DNA from: Halovenus marina
Lineage (GTDB): Archaea; Halobacteriota; Halobacteria; Halobacteriales; Haloarculaceae
Direction: 5' to 3'
Length of the DNA: 64,000 bases
Assembly: GCF_051414115.1 (NCBI RefSeq)
Contig: NZ_JBLKNZ010000001.1
Span: forward strand, 1 to 64,000
Every line of letters begins with the position of its first letter. The stretch's first letter is position 1. The position numbers and the translations under genes are program-made. Below the pieces are notes generated by a model. It made no database searches and had not been told where the DNA came from. It saw nothing but the letters and a program-made list of their open reading frames with translations. Shown here in pieces: positions 51,442-60,660 of the stretch.

Positions 51442-52857
51442 ATGGACGAGGACGGTCAGGCGCGGAGCGGTTCGCTACAGCGGCGTCAACTGCTGACCGC
51501 CGTTGCGGGGGCCAGTACGCTTGCGGGCTGTACCGCGGCACTCGTCGACGACGAAACCGAGGCGACCTACGGGTTCAACAACGGATTGAAGATTGGGGAT
51601 GTGACAGACACCTCTGCAATCGTGTGGACGCGACTCAGCCGTGACACCGACACGCCGTGGTGGAACCGCCGGATCTGGTTTCCGCCGACGGACGGGACGG
51701 TCCAGCTCGGATTCTGGCCGGAGGAGGACCCGACCGAGCAGCGCCAGCTGGAACAGCGCGCCGAGTCGAGCAACGACGGAACGGTCCACTTTCGACTGAC
51801 TGATCTCGAACCGGCCACGAACTATCGCGTCGCGATCCGGGCGGAACCGGACGAAGCAGACGGGGAACTCGAACTCGACGGCCGGTTCAGGACCGCCCCG
51901 GACGAGACGATGGCCGATCCGGTCAACTTCGCCGTCGTCTCCTGTCAGGCGTGGCGCTTTCAGGACACACAGGAGCCCGGATTCGAGACGTACAAGACCC
52001 TCACCGAGATGGACCCGTCCTTTTTCGTTCACACCGGCGATATGGTCTACTACGACCAGGGGAGTCTGCGCGGTCGGACGATCGCCACGGCACGAACGCA
52101 CTGGCACCGCCTCTACTCGCTTGACCTGCTGCGGGAGTTTCACCGGAGTGCGTCGTGTTATCTCCTCAAGGACGACCACGACATCACCTCGAACGACTGC
52201 TGGCCGGGACAGAGCTACGGGAATCTGTCCTTCGACGACGGCGTGGCCATCTTCAACGAACAGAATCCGATCGGCGACTCGCCGTACAAGACGGTTCGGT
52301 GGGGCCAGGACCTGCAGATCTGGCTGCTCGAAATGCGCGAGTTCCGGAGTCCGAACACCATCCCGGACGGCCCCGGCAAGACCATCCTCGGAAACGAACA
52401 GATCCGCTGGCTGAAGGAGACGATAGACGAGTCAGACGCCGCCTTCCGCGTCGTCATCGCTCCCTCGATTTTCGTCGGCCCGGACAAGCCCGGGAAAAAC
52501 GACAACTACGCGAACGAGGGGTTCAGCTACGAAAGCCAGATCCTCCGGGAGTTCCTGTCCAGCCGTAACGTGGTCGTCGTCGGCGGCGACCGGCACTGGC
52601 AGTACGTCTCGGTCGACGCCGAAACCGGCCTCTGGGAGTTTGGCTCCGGCGCACTGGCCCGCGGACGCGAAGGTGGGTGGACGCCGGGCGACCGCCGATC
52701 AGAACACCGGTTTCTCGCCGTCAAACCCGGATTTATCTGGGGAACCGTCGACCGGGAAGACGGCGAACCGATCCTCACCATCGAGCACCGGAGTCGGTTC
52801 GGCCGGATTCGCAACACCGAACAGTTCACGGCCAATCCAGTCGAACACCGTGGGTAG
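51442..52857 (+). CDS. phoD: PhoD-like phosphodiesterase/phosphatase lipoprotein
   Basis: 471 residues. Tat signal with Arg-Arg at 14-15 and a lipobox Cys at 30 (TLAGC), so secreted and anchored. After the PhoD N-terminal beta domain come the metallophosphoesterase motifs VVSCQAW, HTGDMVYYD, LKDDHDITSNDCW and VVVGGDRHWQY. PhoD-type enzymes release phosphate from phosphodiesters and need Ca2+/Fe3+. Convergent with the cupin gene downstream. Confidence 0.9.
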   Translation: MDEDGQARSGSLQRRQLLTAVAGASTLAGCTAALVDDETEATYGFNNGLKIGDVTDTSAIVWTRLSRDTDTPWWNRRIWFPPTDGTVQLGFWPEEDPTEQRQLEQRAESSNDGTVHFRLTDLEPATNYRVAIRAEPDEADGELELDGRFRTAPDETMADPVNFAVVSCQAWRFQDTQEPGFETYKTLTEMDPSFFVHTGDMVYYDQGSLRGRTIATARTHWHRLYSLDLLREFHRSASCYLLKDDHDITSNDCWPGQSYGNLSFDDGVAIFNEQNPIGDSPYKTVRWGQDLQIWLLEMREFRSPNTIPDGPGKTILGNEQIRWLKETIDESDAAFRVVIAPSIFVGPDKPGKNDNYANEGFSYESQILREFLSSRNVVVVGGDRHWQYVSVDAETGLWEFGSGALARGREGGWTPGDRRSEHRFLAVKPGFIWGTVDREDGEPILTIEHRSRFGRIRNTEQFTANPVEHRG

Positions 52858-52884
52858 CTGTAACCCACGGAGAGTCCGTGACTG

Positions 52885-53235
52885 CTAGTCCTCTGTTTCC
52901 CACGGCGGCGTCTCGCGCGCCGGATGGAATATCTCGACGGCCCGAGCGACGCCGTCGCTCTCGTTGACGACCTTGTGGGGCGTGTGGCCGTCGATAACGC
53001 AGACGTCGCCCGCCGCCATCGTGTGTCGGTCCCCGTCGACGATCATGTCGAACTCGCCGTCGTAGACGAACGTGATCTGCTCGTGGTGGTGGCTGTGCTC
53101 GTCCAGAACGGCACCCGGGTCGAAGCTCACGTGCTGGATGTTCATCTCGTCGCCGACCGCCACCTGTGCGGCCAGCAGGCCGTCGGCCACTTCGCTTTTC
53201 TCGCTTGCTTCGATGGACGTTAACTGGTATCCCAT
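52885..53235 (-). CDS. Cupin-domain protein
   Basis: 116 residues forming a single cupin barrel: DPGAVLDEHSHHHEQITFVYDGEFDMIVDG supplies the first metal-binding set and HTPHKVVN the second. The protein could be a metal-dependent enzyme or ligand sensor. Divergent from the threonine-synthase-like gene with 124 bp between the starts. Confidence 0.88.
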   Translation of the reverse strand: MGYQLTSIEASEKSEVADGLLAAQVAVGDEMNIQHVSFDPGAVLDEHSHHHEQITFVYDGEFDMIVDGDRHTMAAGDVCVIDGHTPHKVVNESDGVARAVEIFHPARETPPWETED

Positions 53236-53359
53236 GCCTTCGAGTCCTCACCGTGGTGTCTAAAACCTTCGCAGGCACCCCACGTTGTGACCGACGGTGC
53301 CGACCGCCCGGAGCGAGTGGTGCCACGGATACAAGACACCAGCCCTCGAAACGGAGCGC

Positions 53360-54433
53360 ATGTACGAGTGTCACGATTGCGGACGGCGATACGAGGAGCG
53401 CGCGACGGCACCGTTTCGCTGTGCCTGTGGCGGGCCGCTCGATTTCGCCGACCTGTCGCTCTCGGACGACGCGCCCGACACGCTGGACCGGGACCGGGGA
53501 CTCTGGGCGTTCGACTCGGCGTTGCCCGTCGACCGACTGGTGACACTTGGCGAAGGCTGGACGCCACTGGTCGACGCACCCGACTGGGACGCGACGGTCA
53601 AACTCGAATACGTCTTCCCGACCGGGAGCTTCAAAGATCGGGGCGCGGCGGTGACGCTCTCTCACGCCGCGGATCTCGGCGTCGAGCGGGTGCTCGAAGA
53701 CTCCTCGGGCAACGCTGGCGCGGCGATTGCGACCTACGCCGCCCGCGCGGGAATCGGCGCCGAAATCTACGTCCCGGCCGACGCGAAACGCGCCAAACGC
53801 CGTGCCATCGAGCGCACCGGCGCGGATCTCGTCGCCGTCGAGGGCGACCGGGCGGCGGTCACGGCGGCCTGTCAGGATGCCGTCGGCGCAGGTGGCTGGT
53901 ACGCGAGCCACGCCTGGCAGCCCGCCTTTCTGGCTGGAACCGCGACGTTCGCCTTCGAGACCGCCGCACAGAACGGCTGGACCGCGCCCGACGCCATCGT
54001 GACGCCGCTCGGCCATGGGACGCTATTTCTCGGTGCCTACCGGGGATTCCAGATGCTCGCTGAGGCAGGCTGGACTGAGCGGGTGCCCCGACTGTACGGC
54101 GCACAGGCCGCCGGGACGGCGCCGATCGTCGCCGACCGCCACGGCGACGCGGCCGCGTCCGGTGCCAACGACGTTTCCGACGGCATTCAGATCGAGACGC
54201 CAGCGCGCCGTGCCCAGACCCACGAGGCGATCGAAGCCACCGACGGCGATGCCATCGCGGTCACCGCGTCGGAGACCCGCGCGCAGCTGGATCGACTCGA
54301 CCGCGCCGGGCTGTCCACGGAACCGACCTGTGCTGTCGCGCCCGCCGCGCTGGATCGACTCCGCGAAGACGGAACGATCGACGCTGACGAGGACGTGGTC
54401 GTCCCGCTCACCGGCAGCGGGCTGAAGCGGTAA
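53360..54433 (+). CDS. Threonine synthase-like PLP enzyme with zinc ribbon
   Basis: 357 residues from ATG 53360. N-terminal zinc ribbon C4/C7 and C21/C23, then a fold-type II PLP core: GSFKDRGAA with the lysine at 92, SSGNAG, and a final PLTGSG phosphate clamp. The overall pattern is threonine synthase, but the enzyme is shorter than the bacterial form, and specificity may differ (halophiles carry several paralogs). Confidence 0.88.
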   Translation: MYECHDCGRRYEERATAPFRCACGGPLDFADLSLSDDAPDTLDRDRGLWAFDSALPVDRLVTLGEGWTPLVDAPDWDATVKLEYVFPTGSFKDRGAAVTLSHAADLGVERVLEDSSGNAGAAIATYAARAGIGAEIYVPADAKRAKRRAIERTGADLVAVEGDRAAVTAACQDAVGAGGWYASHAWQPAFLAGTATFAFETAAQNGWTAPDAIVTPLGHGTLFLGAYRGFQMLAEAGWTERVPRLYGAQAAGTAPIVADRHGDAAASGANDVSDGIQIETPARRAQTHEAIEATDGDAIAVTASETRAQLDRLDRAGLSTEPTCAVAPAALDRLREDGTIDADEDVVVPLTGSGLKR

Positions 54434-54486
54434 TCCCGTCGGACCGACCGACAGACCAGTGTGGTCACAGCGCGTAGGACCGATCG

Positions 54487-54792
54487 ATGCCGACGACGTG
54501 TGCGCTCTGTCGGCGCATCATTCCCGACGAGCGAATTGCTGACCCGCAGGTCGTCCAGGAGCACCACCTCCGGCCCGAAGAGCGCGCCGATAGCCCCACG
54601 GTGTCGCTCTGTCGGCCCTGTCACAAGCAGGTGCACGCGCTGTTCACGAACGAGGAACTGCGGGACGACTTCGACACGACCGAAACCCTCCGGAACGCTG
54701 ACCGCCTCCAGCCGTATCTCGCGTGGATCCGCGGTACCGAGAAACTCGACATCGACGTGACGACCAGTGACCACGTCCGCGAACGGCGCTAG
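54487..54792 (+). CDS. HNH-like zinc protein
   Basis: 101 residues. CALCRRIIPDERI, EHHLRPEE and CRPCHKQVH make a CxxC...HH...CxxCH pattern like HNH endonucleases; the classical catalytic Asn is unclear. Alone on the plus strand, ending two bases before the convergent epimerase stop. DNA cleavage is not established. Confidence 0.78.
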   Translation: MPTTCALCRRIIPDERIADPQVVQEHHLRPEERADSPTVSLCRPCHKQVHALFTNEELRDDFDTTETLRNADRLQPYLAWIRGTEKLDIDVTTSDHVRERR

Positions 54793-54794
54793 CG

Positions 54795-55700
54795 TCACAC
54801 CCAGTCCGGTTCGGCCGCGTCGGCGTGCTGGTCCACTGTGGAGTACTCCGGTCGCCAGCCCAGCAGATCCGCGGCTTTCGCGTTCGAGAGTGCGGCCTGT
54901 TTCCCCTCCAAGTCACAGTCGTCCGGCAGAGTTCCGCAGGACGCTTCGACGATCTCTGTCGTCGGCTGGCCGAGGTAGTTCTCATCGGCGACACAGAGCA
55001 CCGTCTCGTGTCCGTCGTGATCCGATGCGAGCGCCGCTTCGACCATGCGGGCAACGTCGCGAACGTCGACGTACGAGCCGAAGTTCCCGTCGGTGACGTC
55101 CGTCGAGAGGTCGGTGTCGTCGCCATGTGGTCGTCGTTTCGTCCTGTGGGGGCCGAAGATGGTCGCCGGACGGATCGTCGTGACAGAAATGCCGTCGCGT
55201 CGTGCGACTGTCTTGGCGATTTCCTCGCCACAGATCTTCGAGAGCCCATAGACATCTTCGGGTCGACAGTCGTGGGCTTCGTCGATCGGCAGGTACGCTG
55301 GCGTCCACGCCGATTGCCCAAACAGCGTTCCGTACGCCGCCTGTGAGGACGTCCAGACGATGTCGATGCCGCTCCGTCCGGCCGCGGTGAGCACGTTGTA
55401 GGTGCTCGTCACGTTGTTGTCGAAGACGCGACTGTCGGGATTGCTGACCGGGTCTGCGACTGCGGCGAGGTGGACGACCGCGTCGGCCCCGACCTGGTCT
55501 ATCGTCTCGCGTGTGAGTCCGTGGTCGCTGAGATCGACCGTCCAGAACTCGGCGTTTGGCCGGGTTCCGTCGGGGTGTTCGAGGTCGACCCCGACGACGT
55601 GTGTCCCGGTGTCGGCCAGTCGGTCGACGACCCACCTGCCCACCGACCCGAGCGCTCCGGTCACGAGTACCGTGTCGGCTTCGTATTCGAACTCGGGCAT
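54795..55700 (-). CDS. NAD-dependent epimerase/dehydratase
   Basis: 301 residues from the ATG giving MPEFEYEADTVLVTGALGSVGRW. Extended SDR: VTGALGSVG for NAD and VYGLSKICGE for the Tyr/Lys pair. SYVDVRDVARMVEAAL is typical of sugar-nucleotide epimerases. The ATG and the 55 bases upstream closely match another locus at 57183, discussed in the findings. Confidence 0.88.
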   Translation of the reverse strand: MPEFEYEADTVLVTGALGSVGRWVVDRLADTGTHVVGVDLEHPDGTRPNAEFWTVDLSDHGLTRETIDQVGADAVVHLAAVADPVSNPDSRVFDNNVTSTYNVLTAAGRSGIDIVWTSSQAAYGTLFGQSAWTPAYLPIDEAHDCRPEDVYGLSKICGEEIAKTVARRDGISVTTIRPATIFGPHRTKRRPHGDDTDLSTDVTDGNFGSYVDVRDVARMVEAALASDHDGHETVLCVADENYLGQPTTEIVEASCGTLPDDCDLEGKQAALSNAKAADLLGWRPEYSTVDQHADAAEPDWV

Positions 55701-55755
55701 CTGTGAAACACTTGGTAACACCTGACGCGGGAAGGCACAAAGTAGTAGTGGTCCT
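55696..55755 (-). repeat. 60-bp gene-start repeat, copy A
   Basis: Matches 57183-57242 without gaps, 47 of 60 identical. It contains the first codons (ATG CC) and the immediate upstream region of the epimerase gene. After a further 18-base indel, CTCCAGTCAC matches again. Confidence 0.75.
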
Positions 55756-55805
55756 GTAATCTGGTCAGGACTCTCCAGTCACCGTTCCTCCGAACGGTCT
55801 GACCG

Positions 55806-55846
55806 TAGCGAGCGAAAGTCCACGCTTGAAGGGGTGGGAGAATGTC
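55806..55846 (+). mobile_element. Probable IS200/IS605 right-end relic
   Basis: The stretch GCGAGCGAAAGTCCACGCTTGAAGGGGTGGGAGAATGTCA has the layout of the right end of haloarchaeal IS200/IS605-type elements: 'GAAAGTCCACGC', a short loop, 'GGGTGGGAG(G)ATGTCA'. In complete elements the two arms form a hairpin, which here is degraded. No tnpA or tnpB frame remains nearby, so this is at most a scar. Recognition is by memory of the motif. Confidence 0.45.
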
Positions 55847-55900
55847 AAGAAGATTCGCTTGCATGTCCTTTTTATTTCACTAAGCCGTAGTGTGTGAGAC

Positions 55901-56842
55901 ATGACCAACCAATCCGATCTGACTCCGTTACGGTCACGGGATCGGTCGCGGAAGATCCTGGTTCCGTTCGACGGGTCTTCACGATCCGAGCGGGCGTTGA
56001 ACTACGCGTGCGCTGCCTTTCCCGGCGACGATATCGTCACGCTCTATGTCGTCACTCGAGACGACAACGAAACCGTCTCACGGGCCTGGATCGAGTCGCC
56101 CGAACAGTTTGAGGAGTGGCTGGACGCGAGACGCGACAAAGCCGAGCAAGTGGTGTTTACGAACGCGCGTCGAATTGCCGACAGCTACGACCAGTCGATT
56201 TCGACGGAACTCGCTGTGGGAGAACTCAACCGGGGCATCGTCGACTACTGGAACACCCACGACGTCGACTTCCTGGTGACGGACACCCAGGGTCGCGGAC
56301 TCCCACATGTCTTCGAGTACATCACCGGTGACGTGACTGAGCGACGCCCACGTACCCCGACGATTCCTGCCGTGCTCGTCAACGAGAAGACGGAACTCCC
56401 AGCGGAGAAGCGATCGCAAACCGATGAACGGCGAATCCTCGTACCCTTCGACGAGTCCGCGCGCTCGACGAACGCGCTCGAGTTCGCGTGTTCGCTGTTT
56501 CCCGACGCCGACATTACGGCGCTGTGTATGCACGTTGTGTGGGGTGATCAGACGGTTCTTCTCGACTCGAACGACGCCCGAGACGAACAGATGAACGAAC
56601 TCGCCGCGACGGCCGAACGCATCGCGGCCGAACACGAGACGACCGTCGACACGGTGTTTGGGCAGGGCGCACTCGACCGAGCAGTCCTTCAGCTTCTAGA
56701 TGGGGCCTCTGTCGACCTCGTCATCGTCGGCACCCTCGGGAAAACGACGCTCGAAACTCGGCTCCTACCGGGTGCGTCCGACCGCCTGGTCAGGGACTGT
56801 CCCGTCCCGGTAATGGTGGTCCCGACTCCACGGCGGCGGTGA
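55901..56842 (+). CDS. Double-domain UspA universal stress protein
   Basis: 313 residues with two Usp domains in tandem (about 18-160 and 177-310). Both begin with ILVPFD[GE]S. The second has the nucleotide loop GTLGKTTLETRLLPGAS, the first is looser. An AT-rich box TTTTTATTT (55868-55876) 25-33 bases before the ATG suits a leaderless promoter. It lies between the two copies of the 60-bp repeat. Confidence 0.92.
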   Translation: MTNQSDLTPLRSRDRSRKILVPFDGSSRSERALNYACAAFPGDDIVTLYVVTRDDNETVSRAWIESPEQFEEWLDARRDKAEQVVFTNARRIADSYDQSISTELAVGELNRGIVDYWNTHDVDFLVTDTQGRGLPHVFEYITGDVTERRPRTPTIPAVLVNEKTELPAEKRSQTDERRILVPFDESARSTNALEFACSLFPDADITALCMHVVWGDQTVLLDSNDARDEQMNELAATAERIAAEHETTVDTVFGQGALDRAVLQLLDGASVDLVIVGTLGKTTLETRLLPGASDRLVRDCPVPVMVVPTPRRR

Positions 56843-57001
56843 CCTCGTATAGCGCGGGCACGGCGACGGTTCCCGACTCTTGAGCTGTTCTGTATATCCC
56901 TGCCGTCCCGGATTGTGACACAGAAAAAGACTTTCGCTCACGAGAATGAGGACAGTGCCCTCACCCGACTTTGTAGAGCGTCAGATACGATTCTTTGCCG
57001 C

Positions 57002-57187
57002 TCACAGAGATGGCTGCAGGGCCGCCCGACTGCTGCTCGACGACGACTTCGAGTGTATGGGTTTTGTCAATCTAGAATACTGTTCTGCCGTAGTTCCGCA
57101 GACGCGTTGGCCGTCGGTCCCGGCGGTGGTGTCGGCCTGGATACCGCCACTGGAACTGCCGTGTATCCGCAACTCGTAGTCCGGCAT
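57002..57187 (-). pseudogene. Possible decayed gene starting MPDYEL
   Basis: A minus-strand frame of 61 residues begins ATG CCG GAC TAC GAG, in the same setting as the epimerase start (MPEFEY) because both lie on the same 60-bp repeat. It continues GSSSGGIQADTTAGTDG and then runs into low-complexity Ser and a stop. The beginning is likely derived from a real gene; the remainder may be a truncated or shifted product. Confidence 0.35.
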
Positions 57188-57242
57188 TTGTGTACTACTT
57201 GGCAACACCTGACATGCAAAGCTACAACGTAGCAGTGGTCCT
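57183..57242 (-). repeat. 60-bp gene-start repeat, copy B
   Basis: Ungapped match to copy A (55696-55755), 47 of 60 identical, ending in the start codon of the MPDYEL frame. The two copies are in the same orientation and 1.49 kb apart. Confidence 0.75.
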
Positions 57243-57319
57243 CCAGTCACGACACCTGTCAGACGGTCGTGCAACCGTTTGGCTGCGCCGTTCGACCGTT
57301 GAGGTCCCGTCTCTGCGAT

Positions 57320-58429
57320 TTAGGCCAGCCCTGCGGCCATCACGAACAGCGCAACCGAGATGACGGCAAACAGCATGCCGACGCCGTGTTTGATCGTCTC
57401 GGTGTCGAGTGCTGCGGCGACGTAGGGGGCGACCTGTCCGCCCGTGACCGTTGCCGGGACGGTCCAGACCACCATGTTCCACGGCGTTGAGGCAAGATCG
57501 AGGCTGTGGCCGCCGACCAGCCCGCCGCCGAAGACGTGCACGAGCGAGGCGAGCACGGCCGTCGAGGCGACGACGATGTGGTTCGTCCCGATTGCGACCC
57601 GGACCGGCACGGAGGTTCGCAGCATCGAGATGATCCCGAGTTCGCCGATGCCGAAGCCAGCAAGCCCCTGGAAGACCCCGCCGATGCTGTAGTTGCTGAA
57701 CCGTTCGAGATACCCCCCACGGGTGTAGTAGTAGTCGGTGCCGTCGTTGTCGACGCGGGTGACGCGCCCCTCGTCGTCGGTCTCGACGCCTGCTGGCCCG
57801 AGTTTGTCGTCGTCGTCGGGCAACTGCTCACCGCCGTCGGTCGCCGTCGGCGTCCCGCTGTCGGCTCCCGGTTCCTCGTGCGCCAGGTCGGCCCGAAAGA
57901 GCAGGAATGCGGCGGCAAGCAGCGCTATCCCGAGCAGGGCGTGAAACACTGACTCGGGGAGGACGAACGACAGAAACGCCCCACCGACGACGAACGGGAT
58001 CGCTCCACCGACCAGTGCGAGCGCGAGCCGTCGGTCGACGAGTCCGTAGCGAATGAACGCGATGGACGAACTCGACAGGCCGAAGGACTCGCTGACGAGT
58101 CCGACCAGCACGATGGTCTCCGGCGACAGCGGCACTTCGACCAGCGAATCTGGCGCGAGTGCGGGAGCGAGCACCGGGAACCCGAAGATGAGAAACGGGA
58201 CAAACAGCGCCGATCCGCTGATACCGACGGTGTTGACGATCGTCGCCCCGAGGAGGAAAAACGGAAGCAGCCACCAGTACCGGAGCCAGTACTCCTGACC
58301 CGCACCGCTGGGCGTCGGCGCGAAGAAGTAGACGCCCAGCACGAACAGAACTGGCGCTGTGAAGACGACGATATGCTGGTATTTCAAGAACCTACGCTGC
58401 AGTCGACTCGCGAGTGACGACCGTGTCAT
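57320..58429 (-). CDS. TauE/SafE-family membrane transporter
   Basis: 369 residues from ATG 58429 (MTRSSLASRLQRR). Eight hydrophobic helices in two halves, split by an acidic loop of about 60 residues (GADSGTPTATDGGEQLPDDDDKLG...). GISGSALFVPFLIFGFPVLAP and GLAGFGIGELGIISMLRTSVP are the family motifs in each half. TauE/SafE proteins export sulfite/sulfonates or related anions. The acidic mid-loop is longer than usual. Confidence 0.9.
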   Translation of the reverse strand: MTRSSLASRLQRRFLKYQHIVVFTAPVLFVLGVYFFAPTPSGAGQEYWLRYWWLLPFFLLGATIVNTVGISGSALFVPFLIFGFPVLAPALAPDSLVEVPLSPETIVLVGLVSESFGLSSSSIAFIRYGLVDRRLALALVGGAIPFVVGGAFLSFVLPESVFHALLGIALLAAAFLLFRADLAHEEPGADSGTPTATDGGEQLPDDDDKLGPAGVETDDEGRVTRVDNDGTDYYYTRGGYLERFSNYSIGGVFQGLAGFGIGELGIISMLRTSVPVRVAIGTNHIVVASTAVLASLVHVFGGGLVGGHSLDLASTPWNMVVWTVPATVTGGQVAPYVAAALDTETIKHGVGMLFAVISVALFVMAAGLA

Positions 58430-58979
58430 TCGACCGTGCCACGGAATTTTGCCCCCCGAGTTAAGTGCATTTTCTTCTCGGTCTGTGATGTGAATGATAA
58501 TATAAACATACACTCAGCTGACACAGCATGCCTTCGGGCGTTACGCTTGGGACTCCCGCTTTCAGGAATGCGGACAACCCAATCGTCAGTCCAGTGCCCC
58601 ACTCTCGACTGTAACTCGTCTGGAAGTTGGATTCCGCCTCCCGAATTTGCATCGGGGACAGTTCACATCCGACCTGATCCACTGGGGACCAGCCGAAACA
58701 ATCTCGGTCTCGGACGAGGACGACTTCGCCCTGTAAAAATCACCCCTTACTCGGCAGCGGCCGCGAGATCTGCTCCGGCCGGAAGAACTGACTTACCAGA
58801 GACTGTCACGGGCCTACTCACGAACCGCTATCACCGGCTTGCGATAATTTCTATATAACAATCGCCAACTATCCCTCAGGGGCGAGTGTCCATTCCGAGT
58901 AGATGGCTGCTCCGGACGGACAAGGTAGTACTCGTATGTTACACAGAAACTGGAGAAACCGAATTCGAGGGTCAGTATA
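58430..58979. other. 550-bp noncoding stretch with tRNA-Phe fragment
   Basis: No convincing gene. A plus frame (58506-58736) ends in an acid-rich SDEDDFAL and could be a C-terminal scrap of an old gene. It crosses the tRNA-like fragment listed below. An AT-rich block just before 58860 is followed by the probable promoter of the CHRD gene. Confidence 0.4.
58632..58661 (-). repeat. Displaced copy of the tRNA-Phe 3' end
   Basis: Matches 60661-60690 (acceptor and T-arm of the tRNA gene) at 26 of 30 positions without gaps. Partial 3' tRNA copies are a mark of integrase attachment sites. It is 2.03 kb from the gene. Confidence 0.7.
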
Positions 58980-60146
58980 ATGGTAGACCAAGCGGGATCG
59001 ATAAGTCGACGGAGCCTCCTGGCGGCTGGTGCCACGGTCGGTGCAGGCGTCTTCGTCGGGACCTCGTTAGTCGGGGCAGACAACCATACCGATGACAACG
59101 GGAGTGGGAGCCGGCACTACCGCGTGACGGTCACCAATCTCACGCGAGGACAGCCCTTTACGCCACCGGCAGTTGCAGCCCACCGTCCGAATGTCGAGGT
59201 TTTCGCGGTCGGTGAGTCCGCAAACGAACCGACCCGACAAATCGCGGAGAACGGCAACCTGCAACCGTTGCTCGACCTCGTGGCGAACACGAACAGCATC
59301 AGGGGTGCGGCCGTCGGGAACGCACCGCTCGTCCCCGAATCCGACCCCGGGGATACCGGCAACCCCTATTACACGACGCTCCATCTCTCGGCGGATGCCA
59401 GCGCGACGCATCTGACGTTCATCAGTATGCTCATCGCGACGAACGACGGGATCGTCGGTCTGGACACCGTGGAGCTCCCCGAGCGGGTCAACGAATCCCG
59501 GACGTACTACGCGAACGGGTACGACGTGGGAACCGAGCAGAATACCGAACGGTTCGCGGATCTCGTGCCGCCAGCGAAGACACTCATTCTCGGCGGAGAG
59601 CCCGAGGGAACGGGCGAGAGCAACGAAGCGATCGCCGAAGATGGTGTCATCCAGCCACATCCCGGAATCGAGGGCGTCGGGAACCTCCCCCCGGAGGTCT
59701 ACGACTGGCGGGAACCGGCCGCGGTCGTACAGGTCGAACGTCTCGCCGAACTCCAGCGGGAGTTCCAGACGGCACTGTCGGGTACCAGCGAAGTTCCACC
59801 CGTGGAGACGGACGCCTCAGGAGAGGCAACGTTCGCGGTGGACCAGCATGACGAGGAACTGAGCTACGAGATAACCGTCTCGGACATCGAACACGTCGTC
59901 GCGGCGCACATCCACTGTGGTGCTGCAGACGAAAACGGCCCGGTCGGTGTGACGCTCTACGACGGAGATCCGGTCTCGGAAGACGGTGTCCTAACCGAAG
60001 GGACTGCTACGGAACCGGACGCGGAGAACGGCTGTGGCTGGGAGACCATCGACGATGTGCTCTCGGCGATGCGGGGCGGCCGAGCGTACGTCAACGTCCA
60101 TACGGAGGCGAATCCGGGAGGCGAAATCAGGGGTCAGATCCACTGA
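58980..60146 (+). CDS. Tat-exported spondin/CHRD-domain protein
   Basis: 388 residues. Tat signal SRRSLLAAG (Arg-Arg at 10-11) followed by a hydrophobic core and an Ala-Asp cleavage region, without a lipobox. Mature residues about 45-250 resemble the spondin-N domain (YRVTVTNLTRGQPFTPPAVAAH, VNESRTYYANGYDVGTEQNTE). Residues about 255-388 are a CHRD domain (TALSGTSEVPPVETDASGEATF, HIHCGAADENGPVG, NPGGEIRGQIH). Both domains are beta-sandwiches found in extracellular proteins. Lies between tRNA-derived repeats, perhaps imported DNA. Confidence 0.88.
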   Translation: MVDQAGSISRRSLLAAGATVGAGVFVGTSLVGADNHTDDNGSGSRHYRVTVTNLTRGQPFTPPAVAAHRPNVEVFAVGESANEPTRQIAENGNLQPLLDLVANTNSIRGAAVGNAPLVPESDPGDTGNPYYTTLHLSADASATHLTFISMLIATNDGIVGLDTVELPERVNESRTYYANGYDVGTEQNTERFADLVPPAKTLILGGEPEGTGESNEAIAEDGVIQPHPGIEGVGNLPPEVYDWREPAAVVQVERLAELQREFQTALSGTSEVPPVETDASGEATFAVDQHDEELSYEITVSDIEHVVAAHIHCGAADENGPVGVTLYDGDPVSEDGVLTEGTATEPDAENGCGWETIDDVLSAMRGGRAYVNVHTEANPGGEIRGQIH

Positions 60147-60363
60147 ACACAGTCACGCCCGGCGAGTGGTGACCCGGCCGTTCGATCCCACTTGCCTGAT
60201 TCGTCCGGCTGGCGTCCATTCCGGCGCTTTTCGATCATTTTTCGTAACCACAGAATGTATCCTCTCTCCGATGTGATGGAGGAAGACGGTCGCTCTCGCT
60301 CGGATCGCGGTTACACCGCTCGGCGTCGCTTCTTCGGCTTCCCGTTTGCTTCGCTCACGGAGA

Positions 60364-60390
60364 CGGGAACAGATCGATCTTCAGTCGTGT
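60364..60390 (-). repeat. Displaced copy of the tRNA-Phe anticodon region
   Basis: Matches 60682-60708 of the tRNA (T-arm end, variable loop and anticodon arm) at 24 of 27 positions with no gap; GATCTTCAGTCG is identical. Orientation is the same as the gene. Confidence 0.65.
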
Positions 60391-60542
60391 ACCAGCATAC
60401 CACGACGAGCGGAGCGAGTCGTGGTTTCACCGGACGCGACTGTAGGGAGCGTCCGGGACGTTTTTCCCCAAGTTTTCACGAGGAGAAATTCCCGCAGCGA
60501 GCCGCAGGCTCGCGAGGAAATCCGACGAAGTAAAAAGTGGTA

Positions 60543-60558
60543 TGCCGCCTCCCGGATT
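60543..60558 (-). repeat. Exact 16-bp copy of the tRNA-Phe 3' end
   Basis: TGCCGCCTCCCGGATT is identical to 60661-60676, the acceptor stem and start of the T-arm, repeated 118 bp away in the same orientation. Candidate attachment-site remnant. Confidence 0.75.
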
Positions 60559-60660
60559 GTGAACTACGCCTGAGAACCTGCTCGCTCCGCGCGCAGAACC
60601 TCAGTCTAGTTCAAACCACGGTCGGGAGCATTTTCACTGCTCACTTCGTTCGCAGGAAAA

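Noticed and set aside
58506..58736. Open plus frame ending SDEDDFAL
   Set aside because: Only the last residues look halophilic, there is no start codon of quality, and the frame crosses the tRNA-like fragment; at most a gene scrap.
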